Shown here: piece by piece, positions 34,575 to 46,259 of the stretch
Layout: each line of letters opens with the position of its first letter
Position numbering within the stretch: position 1 is the first letter of the stretch
NCBI RefSeq assembly: GCF_910592395.1
Contig: NC_088311.1
Span: forward strand, 15,938,501 to 16,002,500
Direction of reading: 5' to 3'
From: Lineus longissimus
Taxonomy: Eukaryota > Nemertea > Pilidiophora > Heteronemertea > Lineidae
Length of the DNA: 64,000 nucleotides
Notes under the pieces: model-generated
What the model saw: only the letters and a program-made list of their open reading frames with translations
The model's database searches: none
Told to the model about the DNA's origin: nothing
Made by a program: the position numbers and the translations under genes

Positions 34575-35288
34575 CTACCACTGGGGGAGGTGATGGGATC
34601 CAGTGCAGTTCATTCCTACGAAATGTTTGCTGATGACAATCAGCTTCTTGGTATTTTTCCAAGCTGTGACTTGGCACAAGGGAAGTGCGCTGTTGACAGC
34701 ATTGAACATTGCATTCAGAGCATAGGGAATTGACTTATTGAAAACAACTTGTGTTTCAATGGCTCCAAAACTGGTTCAGGCACTCGTCATCTCTAAACTG
34801 GATTATAACAACGCCCTGCTCTATGCCCTTCCTAAAAAATCTGTAGCCCCACTGCAGAGGGTGCAGAATGCTGCTGCTAGCTTCAAACGTGACCACATCT
34901 TGCCGGTTCTGCACTCTCTGCATTGGCTCCCAGTCAAAATGCATATTGAATACAAACTGCTCACCAAGGTAGTGCAGGGAAGAACTCCTGTGTACCTTAA
35001 TGAGCTAGTTAAGTTTCAATCTGGTCCAAGCAGACTCGTTCCACAAGCAGTAACAAACTGCATGTAAAGCGCACCAAAACCGCCTATGGTGACAGGTGTT
35101 TCTCTGTCGGTGCTGCACGCTTGTGGAATGAGCTGCCACAAAACATAATTTCCCAGGAGTCCACTGCAGCATTCAAAAATGGGTTAAAGACCTGGTTATT
35201 CAGTAAGTTTTATGGGGAGTAGCGCTTTAACAGCAATCTTTCTGAGAAGCGCTATATAAGCACTACAATATTATTATTATTATTATTA
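34575..35288 (+). mobile_element. 5'-truncated LINE (CR1/L2-like) with (ATT)n tail and 7-bp target duplication
   Basis: The insert interrupts an A monomer. TTATATG precedes it (34,568-34,574) and follows it (35,289-35,295), a candidate target duplication, although the downstream copy overlaps the ATT run. The 3' end reads GAAGCGCTATATAAGCAC followed by ATT repeats, which is typical of CR1/L2-like LINE tails. Size about 714 bases, so only the end of ORF2 is present. Confidence 0.75.
34600..35222 (+). pseudogene. LINE reverse transcriptase remnant (C-terminal part)
   Basis: One frame gives EMFADDNQLLGIFPSCD, where FADD corresponds to the catalytic YADD box, then an in-frame stop at 34,731. A second frame gives VISKLDYNNALLYALPKK, LQRVQNAAAS and LHWLPVK, standard blocks of the CR1/L2 C-terminus, and the final part RLWNELPQNI, AAFKNGLKTWLF ends at the stop near 35,220. 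About 100 or more residues between the FADD box and the KLDY block are missing, so there is an internal deletion as well as 5' truncation. Not functional. Confidence 0.85.
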
Positions 35289-35716
35289 TTATATGACGTA
35301 AGGGTTATGTGCACCAAATTTCAAGTTCATAGCTTTAGTGCTTAGGAAATGTAACACTATAACGGCCAAATTACTCCATTTGACCTCTGTGACCTTGAAA
35401 AGTAGGTCAAATCAAAAAAATTTGTGAAAACAATCACTTATATGAGAGATATCACACCTTTTAGGTTTCTACTTTTGGCCCCCTGGTGGCCAAGTCAAGA
35501 TACAGATTGGACCAAAATTCAGTATCAGAGGTCAACTGACCTGGGGGGGGGGGGGGGCCTGGGTACAAAGTTTCAAGTTCATAGTCTTATGGTTAAGAAA
35601 CGTGCCGCTGTTTTTGAAACTGGATTCGGACGGACGACGACGATGGACGGCAAGACGGACCAACGACGCCCACCTTGACAATACCCCGCTAGCCTTTATG
35701 GGCCGAGGTGTAAAAA
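35289..35716 (+). repeat. A-type modular repeat, right part with 3' end
   Basis: Resumes with ATATGACGTAAGGGTTATGT and continues through a final monomer. A 13-base G run occurs at about 35,544. The tail has GGACGGACGACGACGATGGA, then a hairpin of the B type (TACCCCGCTAGCC against GGGCCGAGGTGTA) and an A run. This copy therefore joins an A body to a B-type terminus. Confidence 0.8.
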
Positions 35717-35860
35717 AGAAAAATACATGTTGCCCAAAGCTACCGTCATGCATCGAGCCCCAGCCGTTACAAAACATGTTCTGCTAACGGACGGCGATGA
35801 TGACAATGGACGACGACGGAGGCCACACTGTCATATTAGCTCCCCACATATTCCTTAACG
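35717..35860 (+). repeat. Additional repeat tail without body
   Basis: GAAACGTGCC-like and GACGG-tract elements recur once more (CTAACGGACGGCGATGATGA, GGACGACGACGGAGGCCACA) followed by ATTAGCTCCCC. The hairpin is incomplete. It looks like a second, decayed 3' end directly behind the first. Confidence 0.55.
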
Positions 35861-37429
35861 AAAATCTAAAACTATAAAGAAAAGTTAAGATGGGCCTCTA
35901 AATAAAGAGCAATCCCTGTTGGGGAGATCCTTTCAGGAACTTCAACTGATCAGAAGACTTAGCCCCTGAGGTCATAAGTTCCAGAGTATGATATATTATC
36001 TTGTAATAATTGGCACAAGCCTGTTTCACAACCAGGAAGTTATTTTATTCTAGTCTCCACCCCTAGCTCATATTGGAAACCTGAAGACAAGTGGTGGTCG
36101 AGGCTTTGATACTGGCTAACAGGGTCTGCATGGCATGTATGATAAGAAATCTGACAGCCAGGATGCCATTAAAAGCAAAAGCCTAATCAGCATGTTTAGT
36201 GGGGAGGGTATCTATCAAAATAGCCACAAGCCTTCACTTAGTGAAAAAATAAATTGGTACAGAGGACTTCACAACAGGTGGAGCATTGGGATTTCGAAAT
36301 TGCCATTATTTTTTTCTAGATATGTGCAAAGTGGTTATCTAATGGCTGTGTTACTAACAATGCGTGGCAATGAAAAGATACACCCTTCTGGTGGCTGACA
36401 CCTTGAATTACAATATCTGCCTTCTGATACCCAACTGAAAATGAGAAGACCACCATTTAATCATCATAGGTTGGAGAATCCACCCCTATCAATTAGACAA
36501 CAGTATATTTTTAACTATCAAGTACAAATATTTGCTGTGGCAAGTCGGTGGCTATAAAAATCTATTTGATATTCGTTACCCTGGCAAAAGCTGAACCAGG
36601 GTCAAAATATCAACATCTCTCGAATGATAACTTGAGTTCTAAGATACAAAAGATATCCAGCCACCCTATATTTGTCGGTACGGCAAATATAGTATTAAAC
36701 AGAGCAATGTGAAGCATGGCATATCCCCCCCCCCCGCCTATCTGTTGGAACTAAAGATGGTAGGTGTAACAAGATGTTGTGACAGATGAAGTATTTATCT
36801 AAAAACTGTGACTCAGGATAGGAAAATGAGTCGTAATGACCAGAAAATGGAAATTGGGTCATTCGCCTATGGAATTAGCAGTTCACCAGGTTTTAAATTG
36901 TTGAAAAAGATCAACTATGGAACTTAAAAACTAAGAGTTTGGGAGAGAAATTTGACTTTGAAAAGCATTGCATTTTCATTAAATCACAGCAATAGAGAAA
37001 TGGAGTTTCATTATAAAATTGTCTCGTGATTTCTGACTCATTTTGATGTCTTAGGTCATACATGAAAAGTATGAATGATAAGAGGTTGCGGGTCTATTTC
37101 TATAGCGAAAGACTGCCGCTTTACTGCAACCCCTTTAGTGCTGAAGTTGTATGAGATGATAATGCTGAAGCAAATCACTGTAGATGAATCAATATGATAG
37201 ATTTCAAGTAGTCATTTATAGTGTGGTAGTGATCGCTAGGAATCGATACTGTATATGTGTTGTAGGGTCCCATAGTATGTTATATAAACAACAAATGTGT
37301 TGCATAAGCACTAAAGGGGTTAAATGGGTGTTGGTTAATTTCTATAGTAAAACGTTGTTGCCTTTATGGAAAGAAAGGTGCACTCTTACCAAGGGAAATA
37401 CGGTGAATATTCTATAAGAATGTAATCCA
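35861..37429. other. No certain feature; possible short TTAA-type MITE
   Basis: AACCCCTTTAGTGCT at 37,129-37,143 and its complement ending at GGGGTTAA near 37,320 form weak inverted ends about 190 bases apart; only the right side keeps TTAA. The remainder is without motifs. Confidence 0.35.
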
Positions 37430-37760
37430 CACAGCTTAATTGTGATAGGAGTAATAGGTCTCTGCTGTACAAGTTTGAAATTCTCCTTGTTTGCAATTTG
37501 TGAATATGTGATCTGTTTTTGTAGTGTTCGGACCATCTCGTGGATACACGTAGAACCCAAGGTTTTGGAAGAAGTCCAGTAAGTGTGTAGCAACAGGTGA
37601 TATTTTTTTTGATGAGTTGACATTGAAATCTCCAAGTTTCAAATTAGGAGCACGAAGGTTAATCAGTGCAGTAATGCACTAATTATCTTCCCTGTAGGGG
37701 TAGCTGGTGGACTGTACAGGCAAATGACATCGATGCAATTGTCACAGGATTGTTCAAGTG
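37430..37760 (-). pseudogene. LINE apurinic-type endonuclease fragment
   Basis: On the minus strand, CIDVICLYSPPATPTGKI (about 37,738-37,685) is followed in the next frame segment by LKLGDFNVNSSKK (37,640-37,600), NLGFYVYPRDGPNTT and TDHIFTN. The order PP-x-x-P, GDFNV, and a closing (S/T)-D-H-I-F matches the APE-type endonuclease domain of non-LTR retrotransposons. The catalytic GDFN motif is present, but the ends and the reverse transcriptase are missing. Orientation is opposite to the LINE at 34.6 kb, so this is a separate insertion. Confidence 0.65.
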
Positions 37761-38651
37761 TAGTGAGGTAAAAATGAATTACACTTTTTTTCCATTATTG
37801 TGTGCTTGATATTGCCCTAGTCTTAATTTTCATGAATTAATTTTGAGCATGATATTTATAACGTTATTAATATAACATTATTTGTTAACTGGCGTCAACT
37901 TTTTTGTTAAATCATAAAACAGGTGGCAGCAAAGAAATATGTAAATGATACGTATCTACATAAAACCATGGGAGCAATGGTGAGTGAATCACAGCACTAT
38001 ATAAGAGAGGTGTGTTATAATAAGTGTTGGTTAAGATTAAACCACAGTTGCTGACGTGGTGCTTGAAGGAACCTGTTGCGTGCTTGTTGCTTCTGGGTGA
38101 GTGAGACTGTGACTGTGGAGGATGGTTTGGGGTTCCACCTTCATTGACCCTTTCAAATTTGTGGCAATCCGACAGTAAAAGAACTTGAAAATTCTATGGC
38201 GATCAATGGAATGGTATATTTGCAAGATAGTTTTAACTTTAGGCAAGTGCCTAGTTCCAGTTTCGACGAAAATTGTCCTCCGATATTGCGTAGGGAAATT
38301 TCTAAGAATGATTGGAATTGTTGATGAGGCAGTGCGTGTTGCCTGGTGTGGAATTGTTGATGGAGAATTCTAAGTGCTTAACCTGGAATTTCAAGTGCAC
38401 TGAAGACCTTGTCAAAAAGATACTAGAGCAATGTCGATGGCAAAGCCATGGCAAATCTCCCTGCTTTTTATAAACAAGAATGTTGAGGTGGATAATTTTA
38501 TAATGGATGTGTTGTAGTGGTAGATAATAGATTGCTGGCAAAAGGCATGATCAGCCTTGTGTAATATGGTGACAGAGTTTGCAACAGTCATTAATGTATT
38601 GGTGCGTGCTCAAACACATTTCCTTGGACTGACAGTAGGTGTAACAAAACA
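37761..38651. other. No recognisable feature
   Basis: AT-rich sequence between a LINE scrap and an LTR-retrotransposon scrap. No reverse transcriptase blocks (for example no Tyr-x-Asp-Asp) were found upstream of the RNase H domain, so the Gypsy element is truncated at about 38,650. Confidence 0.4.
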
Positions 38652-39014
38652 ATGTATGTATATACAGTTACTTCCTCCGTTGGTTTGGGCGCTTGTTTAC
38701 TGCCAGAACATTGCGGCCTATTATATCCGGTGAAGTTTCTGAGCAGAACACTAAAGGGGGCTGAGAAAGCATATTCCACAATTGAAAAAGAGGGACTTGC
38801 TATTGTTTGGGCAATCCAGAAGTCGGCAGTGTACCTTTATGCGGTCGAGTTTGTGTTGTTGACTGATCACAAACCTTTGACTTTCATCAAAGAGGCAAGG
38901 ATGAAGAATGCTAGAGTCATGAGGCAGTCAATGTTCTTGCAAGATTGGTCTTTCACAGTGAAGTCTATCAAAGGTGTTGATAACTTACTGGCAGATTATC
39001 TTAATAGAGTGTAA
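38652..39014 (+). pseudogene. Ty3/Gypsy retrotransposon RNase H domain, C-terminal end of Pol
   Basis: The frame gives TSSVGLGACLLPE, YPVKFLSRTLKGAEKAYSTI, EKEGLAIVWAIQK, LLTDHKPLTFIKEA and GVDNLLADYLNRV followed by TAA. This is the Ty3/Gypsy RT-associated RNase H: the catalytic Glu (EKEGL) and the Asp of TDHKPL are present, but the first catalytic Asp of the usual TDAS block is Val here (TVTSS), so it is inactive. The protein stops directly after RNase H; no integrase follows. That order fits Gmr1-type Gypsy elements, in which integrase precedes reverse transcriptase. A purine-rich tract and probable LTR lie 180 bases downstream. Confidence 0.85.
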
Positions 39015-39208
39015 GAAACATGAACTTGGGAAAATGTAAGATTTGCTGGTATTTGAGTAGATTGTATAAAACATGGACTTTGAAGATTGTGAGATTTACT
39101 GATATTTTGTAAAAAGATAGAACTACTCTGTAACTTTGAATTTTGATATTTGCTGTTATTTTGTGTAGAGTTATAGAATTACTCTGTAATTTCGTTTGAG
39201 GGGAGCAT

Positions 39209-39771
39209 TGCGACACAAAATGTGGTTATGTTTAGGATTAAAGGGTTAACAGCTGAGCAGACTAATTTTAGAAGCACTACATAGGTTAGGTAACTTTTCC
39301 CAGGACTGTTGTAGGCCCTTGATCAAAGTAAAGCTGAGACCTGTGGAGTGTGCAGGACAGAGCTAGGGAATTTTCGTGTAGAATTGTAAAGTATTTTGAG
39401 ACCTAAAACCACGTAAGTTGTGTGAAATTCCCGAATTAGATATATTTATCCGTGTTTAGATAGTTGAAATTTGTGGAAGAATTATTCTTAAGATGTGGTA
39501 GGTTTTATCCACAGTTATTGTCCATGCTGGAAGTTCTTGTCCAAACTGAGGGTCCATATCCCATACAGGTTGTTTCACTCAATATGACACTAGCAGGCTA
39601 CTATCGAATCAGGACATGATAATGTTAAAAGACCAGAGAGCTGTATCAAAGCATTGTAAACCTATGTATTTGTAACTGTTTTGTCTGTGTGTCAAATATA
39701 ATCTAAGAAATAATCCAGGTCTTCCCTTTCGTCAGTCACATTCATGCATCTCGGCTCCATTATTTGCTACA
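39209..39771 (+). repeat. Probable 3' LTR of the Ty3/Gypsy element
   Basis: A purine-rich tract (GAGGGGAG, 39,198-39,205) precedes TGCGACACAAAATG, and the region closes with TTATTTGCTACA, so it has TG...CA ends. It lies just beyond the Pol stop, where the polypurine tract and 3' LTR are expected. No second LTR exists in the window for comparison, so the limits are provisional. Confidence 0.4.
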
Positions 39772-42700
39772 GTAGGGAAATAACATCTTGGTCGTTTACT
39801 GCTTGTTTTCGGTTTGGCCTATCAACTTACACTATGAGACATGTCGTCAATGCGCGCCAAGATTGTATTTATGCGTGCCTGAAAACTTGAGTCTTAGGAG
39901 GCAGCCATATTGAAATCCAAGATGGTTGCCCCTGCTTATATGTTAAGCAACCATAAAGTCTACGCTTTGATGTGAAAAAAACAGCAGAGTGAATATATTT
40001 TCACTTTGACCCTCACTATAAAGGATGTATATTGGTGGCAACCATCTTGAAATCCAAGATGGCTACATGGCATCGACAGTTTCCATACTGAAATCCAAGA
40101 TGGTGCACATTTGACAAACGCATTCTTTTTAATGCTGTTAGCTGTAATTCAATTCGCTATCCCCAAAACCCTAGGTGAGCCATTTAGGTCTCGTTTATTT
40201 CTAACTGAGAACTGAAGTTATCATTAGAAAACCACTCCAGGGGACCAACCTTTGAAATCCATGATGGTGCAAATTTGACAAACATAGCCATTGATTTAGG
40301 CCATACCTGAAAATCTATGATTAGCCCTTTTGATCAACGCTTTACCTCAATGCATCAGAGAACATTCCAATGCAATTTGGTGCTCTTATCACAACATGCA
40401 TAACTTTACTCCTTAGGCCCTCAACTAATTAGGCTCCAAACTAATTAAACATCACGTTATTAACAATAGCGATAAATTGCTCGTTTTTAAAACGACATAC
40501 TGTAAGTCCTAACCCAAACACCATCACAACCCTCTAATTTTTCCAATGACTAGGAACCTGTCATAATGACATACCTGGATTCACCTTTTGATATTACTAG
40601 ATTAAGGGGAAAAGAGTGCCAACTCACCAATGTGGATTTCACGGAAGCCTTTTTCATTTGTAAATGCGTCGATGTCCTAACTCCAAGCTGCTGTATGACT
40701 AATAATTGGCTTGCTATCTGGTGCTTACTCTGCTCAGAGCTTGTCACTGCTCCGACTATGTCAGACTGCACATGCCCTAGACGAGCTTTATTGATTTATC
40801 AATCTTTGTTCTAAGATTGTCTTGTGTAGCCGTGAGGAAACAGAGCTGATCCGCAGGTAGCAATGGCGACGGAGGACCACAAGACGCACTGCTGTAGATG
40901 CAAGGATGCAAAACAAAATATTGGTGCAGAGAATTATTTTTTCAAAGGTTACATGATCAGAATAGCAGATTTGACCGACACTGCAGAAGAAGAGATCACA
41001 AATTACGGGATCTACTACTACTAGGCACTGAGCATCATCACAGCAAGGCAATCCTTTCAAAGTCTAATCAGATCCATAATTAGATCAAAGACTGTCAGTT
41101 TAAAGTGAACTCAAAGACTGAACTGGGTACGCATGCTGGTTGGTAACAAGAGGCTCAAGGATCTGGTGCTCAGCTGAAATATATTCCACAAAGATATGAC
41201 ACTGAATTAGTAAAAAATCATGAAATATAACAACAACAAAAGATTTTAGAGAGTACTACCTCACAGTGCACTCCAGACGCAGTGGACCGGCCATTGTTCC
41301 TCATCCTAACCACTGCGACAAGTGGTGAGCTTTCTGGGGGTCTTGTACCGATGACCATAACGAACTGGCTTGTGAATACGGTGCCGATAGTTTATCAACT
41401 GGCTTGATGGGGGAAGTCGGAACAACATTTTGTGATCAATTTTCGCTAATGAGCACAAATAAAGTTTAAAGCAGTCGTATTCCCAGTTAGCTTATGTAAC
41501 CTGAGATTTTATAGTACAAAGGTTTTTGCATTAAATCGTTTTGGTTGTTGTTTAATATTCACATGTAGGTCAACTAACAATACAATGCCGTGCGTACACA
41601 GCCCATCTAAACCATGAGAGAAATGCAGTGTAGGAATGAAGTGTAGAAATATTAGCTACGCTACTATGCATCCCATAGTGGTAAACGTCGAGCATTCTGA
41701 TTCGGTGACAGAAAATGCCCTTACAGTTTCGTTACAGCAATCCCCATTGGCTAATTTTCCAACCCCGCAAATTCACGCTCTTTGTGGCAGTCCATAAGGA
41801 GACCAAATTAGGATGACGCGATGGGCTGCCCAGAGAGTCTACCTCATTGATGCTTAAGTCACACGAACTGGGCTTTAATGGTCTTTAGATTGGTCAGCTG
41901 GCCACAAAGTAAGTCAGCTCAGCACTACACTTCATAAACTAAAGTACAGTTTGATACCACTCCATACGCTACAATACAGTTTTTCTGAGCCGTCTGATAT
42001 TCATACCCTTTGGTAAATATAGGTTTTCTTACATTTCAGGCCAAAGAATAATCAGGCAGCAGCCACTCTAAGACAGTGGTGGGGATAATAGTACTCCTCT
42101 TCCCCCTCGTACTCCTTCATTCACTCCTCCTGACTTGCCTGCTTTTAGGTGCCAACTTTCTAGACATTAGCTGCATTTGAAAAGGAAATCCTTGGAGGAT
42201 TGTTAGTTAGCGTGTAGTGGCCTAGAAAGATAAACCTAAACTCATCAGATATGCCATGTAGTCTCAGTGGATACACTCACCATATAAATGTCATCAAACT
42301 CAGTTAGTTTGTATAAAGCAATTGGTTTTTATTTTCTCTGCCATTGCCCCATGAAGGTAAAACCATGAATGAGATCTGGTTGATTTTCAATAGCCAACAG
42401 TACTTTGTATACACTTAACTCATATGGAAAGAAAATCTTTAGTCTGAGCATTTCCATTTACAGACAAACATGACGTAGATCCAAATTGCCATCTAGAGGT
42501 CTCTCAGTTGGTCACTGTTGAAAATCTGTAGCATGTGTACCCAGGCGCTACCAGCCAAAGAAAAGAATATCGCCATCACAATTGGTATGAAAAGGCATAT
42601 GTCAATACTGTTATGCATTTTGATTTCTGCAAAATCACCTTTTGTATTTCTAACATTTTTGAGCTATCAAACACTTAACGTCAAACAGAATCTGACGTCT

Positions 42701-43910
42701 GATCTGATGCAAAACAAACAACAGAATTCCATAACATCTGTATCAATCCCGGCTAGACATGACTGCATCAACCCTCAACCTGTACAAATACTCTTTAAGC
42801 TGTCATATTAATGAATTGGTATGTCCATGCTGGGCGCCTATTTGCATGCTGTTGAGCTGTCAGCGTCATGTCATAATGCACAGTAATACTTAGCAAACCT
42901 GCTACGCCGATCGACTGATCTGAAATCAATTTTCACCAACGAAGCTATTTTCCTTACATCATTAATGTGGTTTATCTTATAACGACTTGTAGCATATGAG
43001 TGCCATTCTAAGGGGATCAGTGCTGAGCAATTTAGAATTTTCATAGTCGTTTTCATTAAACAGCAGAATATTGGGCTGATTTTCATTTTAGGAAATATGT
43101 TTTGCCAAGTAGCCTGAGGGGTGGATCAACATTTTTAACATTATCTCACTGACATTGACCTTTGGTATTCTCAGAGCTACCATTAAGGTAGGTAAGTAAG
43201 GTTACATTGCTCACATTGATGATGGTATAGGGATCATGGCCTAAAAAACATGTAAACATTTAAGAAAACATCTGAAATTTATCAGATCAAACTTCTCCAC
43301 TCTGAAAATCTGCAAAGTGCCCCAACAAGTGCTCACTTTTGACGTTGTGAACTTGCCAAGGATTGCACTAAAAGACAGACAAATGACCTGCTTGATGAAC
43401 CCCCCTCAATAGACAATTTACGACATTAACCCACAAGCATATAGAAACCAACCTAAAGTCCCAGGGACCAAAATGACCATGCCAGTAGGTGTAATTACTA
43501 CGATTTTGAACAAAGTGACCAGGGGGAAATGGTAGAACGGTCACTTAGAGGTATCACTTCACCAGCCCTTGCAGGGCAGTGTTAAATGGTCTAGGGACCA
43601 TTAGCTCACCTGTGTGTGACCTCAGAGATACCACTCGAGACCACAGTTCAGCTCTATAGATTGAAGAGTAGGTAGGCGACAAAGTTTTACGTTTTCCCCA
43701 GACGAGTTTGTCAGTAAGGATCCTGGAACATTGTAATACTGATAGGGATCGGATACTGTAACATCATGATTGTTTGCCAAAGGTATTGGGAGAGGGGGAT
43801 GTTAATGTTCAATAATGTAGGAAATCAATGTGGTTTGCCCCCTCCCCACTCCCTCTTTTTGCCAGGGAATTGTTTTACTAAACCCGAAACCAATACTTAA
43901 CAGTACAATG
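39772..43910. other. Largely unannotated; two orphan 5' ends of modular repeats
   Basis: AACAAGAGGCTCAAGGATCT with GGTGCTCAGCTGA at 41,147-41,180 and AATGGTCTAGGGACCATTAG with CTCACCTG at 43,585-43,613 have the 5' hairpin plus GCTCA signature but no matching 3' end. Around 39,900-40,270, AAATCCAAGATGG recurs several times. A 53-codon ORF beginning MATEDHKTHCCRCKD (40,863) has no recognised family. Other frames lack motifs. Confidence 0.45.
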
Positions 43911-44369
43911 GGTGAGGTCAAGTGTTTGAGTTATGGTAATAGTAATGGTTATGGTGTAGTTAACTTTTACTATTATTACAAGATTTGTTCCCCTCTCAAA
44001 AAGTAAAGTTAACCAGAAGAAAACTACAAGTAAACTCAAATTTTACACTTTGGCAAAGTAAAAGATCCACAACTTTTTGTGTTTCCTGATGATCTCAGTA
44101 CAGGAATTTGTGCAGTATTTACTTTTATCTCTAAGCTGTAAACTGTTAGTAAACTTGGTCAGTGGACAAATGTTTTAGTAAAAGTAAACCATATCAAATT
44201 CAGCCATGTTGTTTGTGCCCATGTTTGGAAAAGTCCCAATCTTTTTTAACTGAGAGTAAACTATGAGTGAATTTTTAGTAAAGCTGAGCTAGGGTTATCT
44301 TGGCTCTGGTAAACTAATAGTTAATTATAATTTTTACTCTACTCGTTTACTAAGACATTTGACCTCACC
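43911..44369. mobile_element. MITE candidate, 459 bp, with AGTAAAC-rich interior
   Basis: GGTGAGGTCA starts the left end (43,911) and its exact complement TGACCTCACC closes the right end (44,360-44,369). The similarity continues inwards with AGTGTTTGAGT against AATGTCTTAGT. Both halves are dense in AGTAAAC/GTTTACT. The target duplication is not clear, so the superfamily is unassigned. Confidence 0.55.
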
Positions 44370-46259
44370 AGGTGGAGATCACACACAAGGCAGGTGACAC
44401 TGTGGATATGTACAGTAGCATGGCTATCCTTTAACAAGAGTGTCCAATCAAAGACAAAATTATTTCCTTTGTACGCAATATCGCTCAGGCATAACTAATT
44501 ATGGTTGTCACATTCGCAGTTAGTCTGGGAAATGGAAGGGGTGACGAGTTATTACATAGAATGCCGTTACCCCAGCTACCTGCCTGAACAACTGCAAAAG
44601 TAATCACCTAGATTAGAATCACAATGATTAGTTATGCATGCACTAAATAACTATATGTACATGTAGGTGAATTCCTGAGCTGATTTAAAGAATATTTTGA
44701 GAAACATACACCAGCAAACTTGGGCTACCTGTGGTATGACATTATGTTTTTGAGTTGATGAAACATTAGCTGTTACTTTTCTGATTCATTTTTGTTACAT
44801 CAATGATCCTTCCTTTATGCTTTGTCTGCATCTTTTAGGGTTATGGAGTGTTGGGTTTCTTTAAAGTGTGGATTTTACTGATATAAGCTTTGCAACAAAA
44901 CAAGATTTTGGGGTTTCGGCTAAGTCGGTGCATAAATTAAAAATATCTAGTAATGCATAGTGGTCATCCCGGGGGAAGGGGGGGTCCCCTAAATATGCTA
45001 CATTTTGTTACTAAATATTTCTCATTTATACTTGAAACATGCACATTTGGAAACATAAGACATTGTCCTCCACATTTCATCCAAATTCGAACAATAACCA
45101 GTCCCCCAAACTGGTCGAGAATAAATTTGAGATCAATTTGAGATGAGGTCTGCGGGAACCAGGGAGGGCAGTTTTACTCACATGTCAGCGATAGACCATG
45201 CTGCAGAGGAGAACCGTGTGGTTGACAAGGAAGGGATCAAGGTGACTGATTAAAAGGACCTAGCCAGACTAGATACAACACGGCATCTTTTTGGTCTAGG
45301 AAGACCCATGGATAAATGAACGAAGACACGGGGACAAGTCACACATCAGATCAGCTGATTTCCAGGTCAGAAACAAATTTCAGCTATGAAAACAACAACC
45401 ACACCTCAGATGTGATCAAAGTGTTAGAGTAAATACATTAATGCAAGGTATACATTGATTCAGTGCTCAATAACCAAGTGAACCAAGAATAGTCCATCTC
45501 CTCAAAGTCAATCGCACAACAACAGTTTTCTTCTGCACCTTTATGCAACTAATGCATTATCCCCATACCTGTGGAACCACTAATTACTCAATGACAATTT
45601 CACACGAACCGACCATGATGGATTTTTATGGTCGCATAGAGAAAGACGTCACCTCTATGGAGCACGTCAGAAAAGATTAGATTTACCAATATCGAGCAGA
45701 GGCATCTACGCGTTTTAATAACCTGCTGTCACCATGGTAACCCTAGCATTTCAATAAGGCCTGTCACCAGCACACCAGCGTTATTTCCTAGAAACTAGGA
45801 GCTCATCAACCAATTATAACAGGCTAAGAATTCACTACATCAGTTTTTAACATGTTCAATAGCAGTTTTATCGTAACATTCTTTGGGAATAGATGAAAAG
45901 GCCAGGGGCCACTGAGCTCATCTGATTGTGCTTTAGAAACATGCCATAGTTTCACCTTCAGGGAAATCAAAATCATTGACTCTGATGCCTTCTCTGCTGA
46001 CATTGCAAACTCGACTCAGGTGTTGAATCTGCATAATGATTTGTATATACTGATTGAATAGTACAGTAGTGTTCTCCATGAGATTCTTGACTGACATGCA
46101 CCTGAGTCTCATATCAGTATAACTGAATGTGCCATGGTTTTGTAATGAAAAATACTTCAAACCAGATCAGTCAGGTGAAAATGAGAACAAAAATGCAGAG
46201 TAGTGAGCAGAAATACAGTCGACAGCTCGACATAGCTCAAAGGTCAGACTATCAGTTAA
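44370..46259. other. Unannotated; one orphan 5' repeat end
   Basis: GAAAAGGCCAGGGGCCACTG with AGCTCATCTG at 45,895-45,925 is the 5' end of a D-like repeat, followed by only one truncated monomer phrase (AAACATGCCATAGTTTCACC). The rest shows no motif. Confidence 0.5.

Noticed and set aside
37129-37320. Possible 190-bp TTAA-type MITE
   Set aside because: Only one side retains TTAA and the termini are short; kept as a remark in the regional entry, not as an element.
40863-41024. 53-codon ORF starting MATEDHKTHCCRCKD
   Set aside because: The Cys-rich start is suggestive, but there is no family match, no conserved context and the length is within chance.
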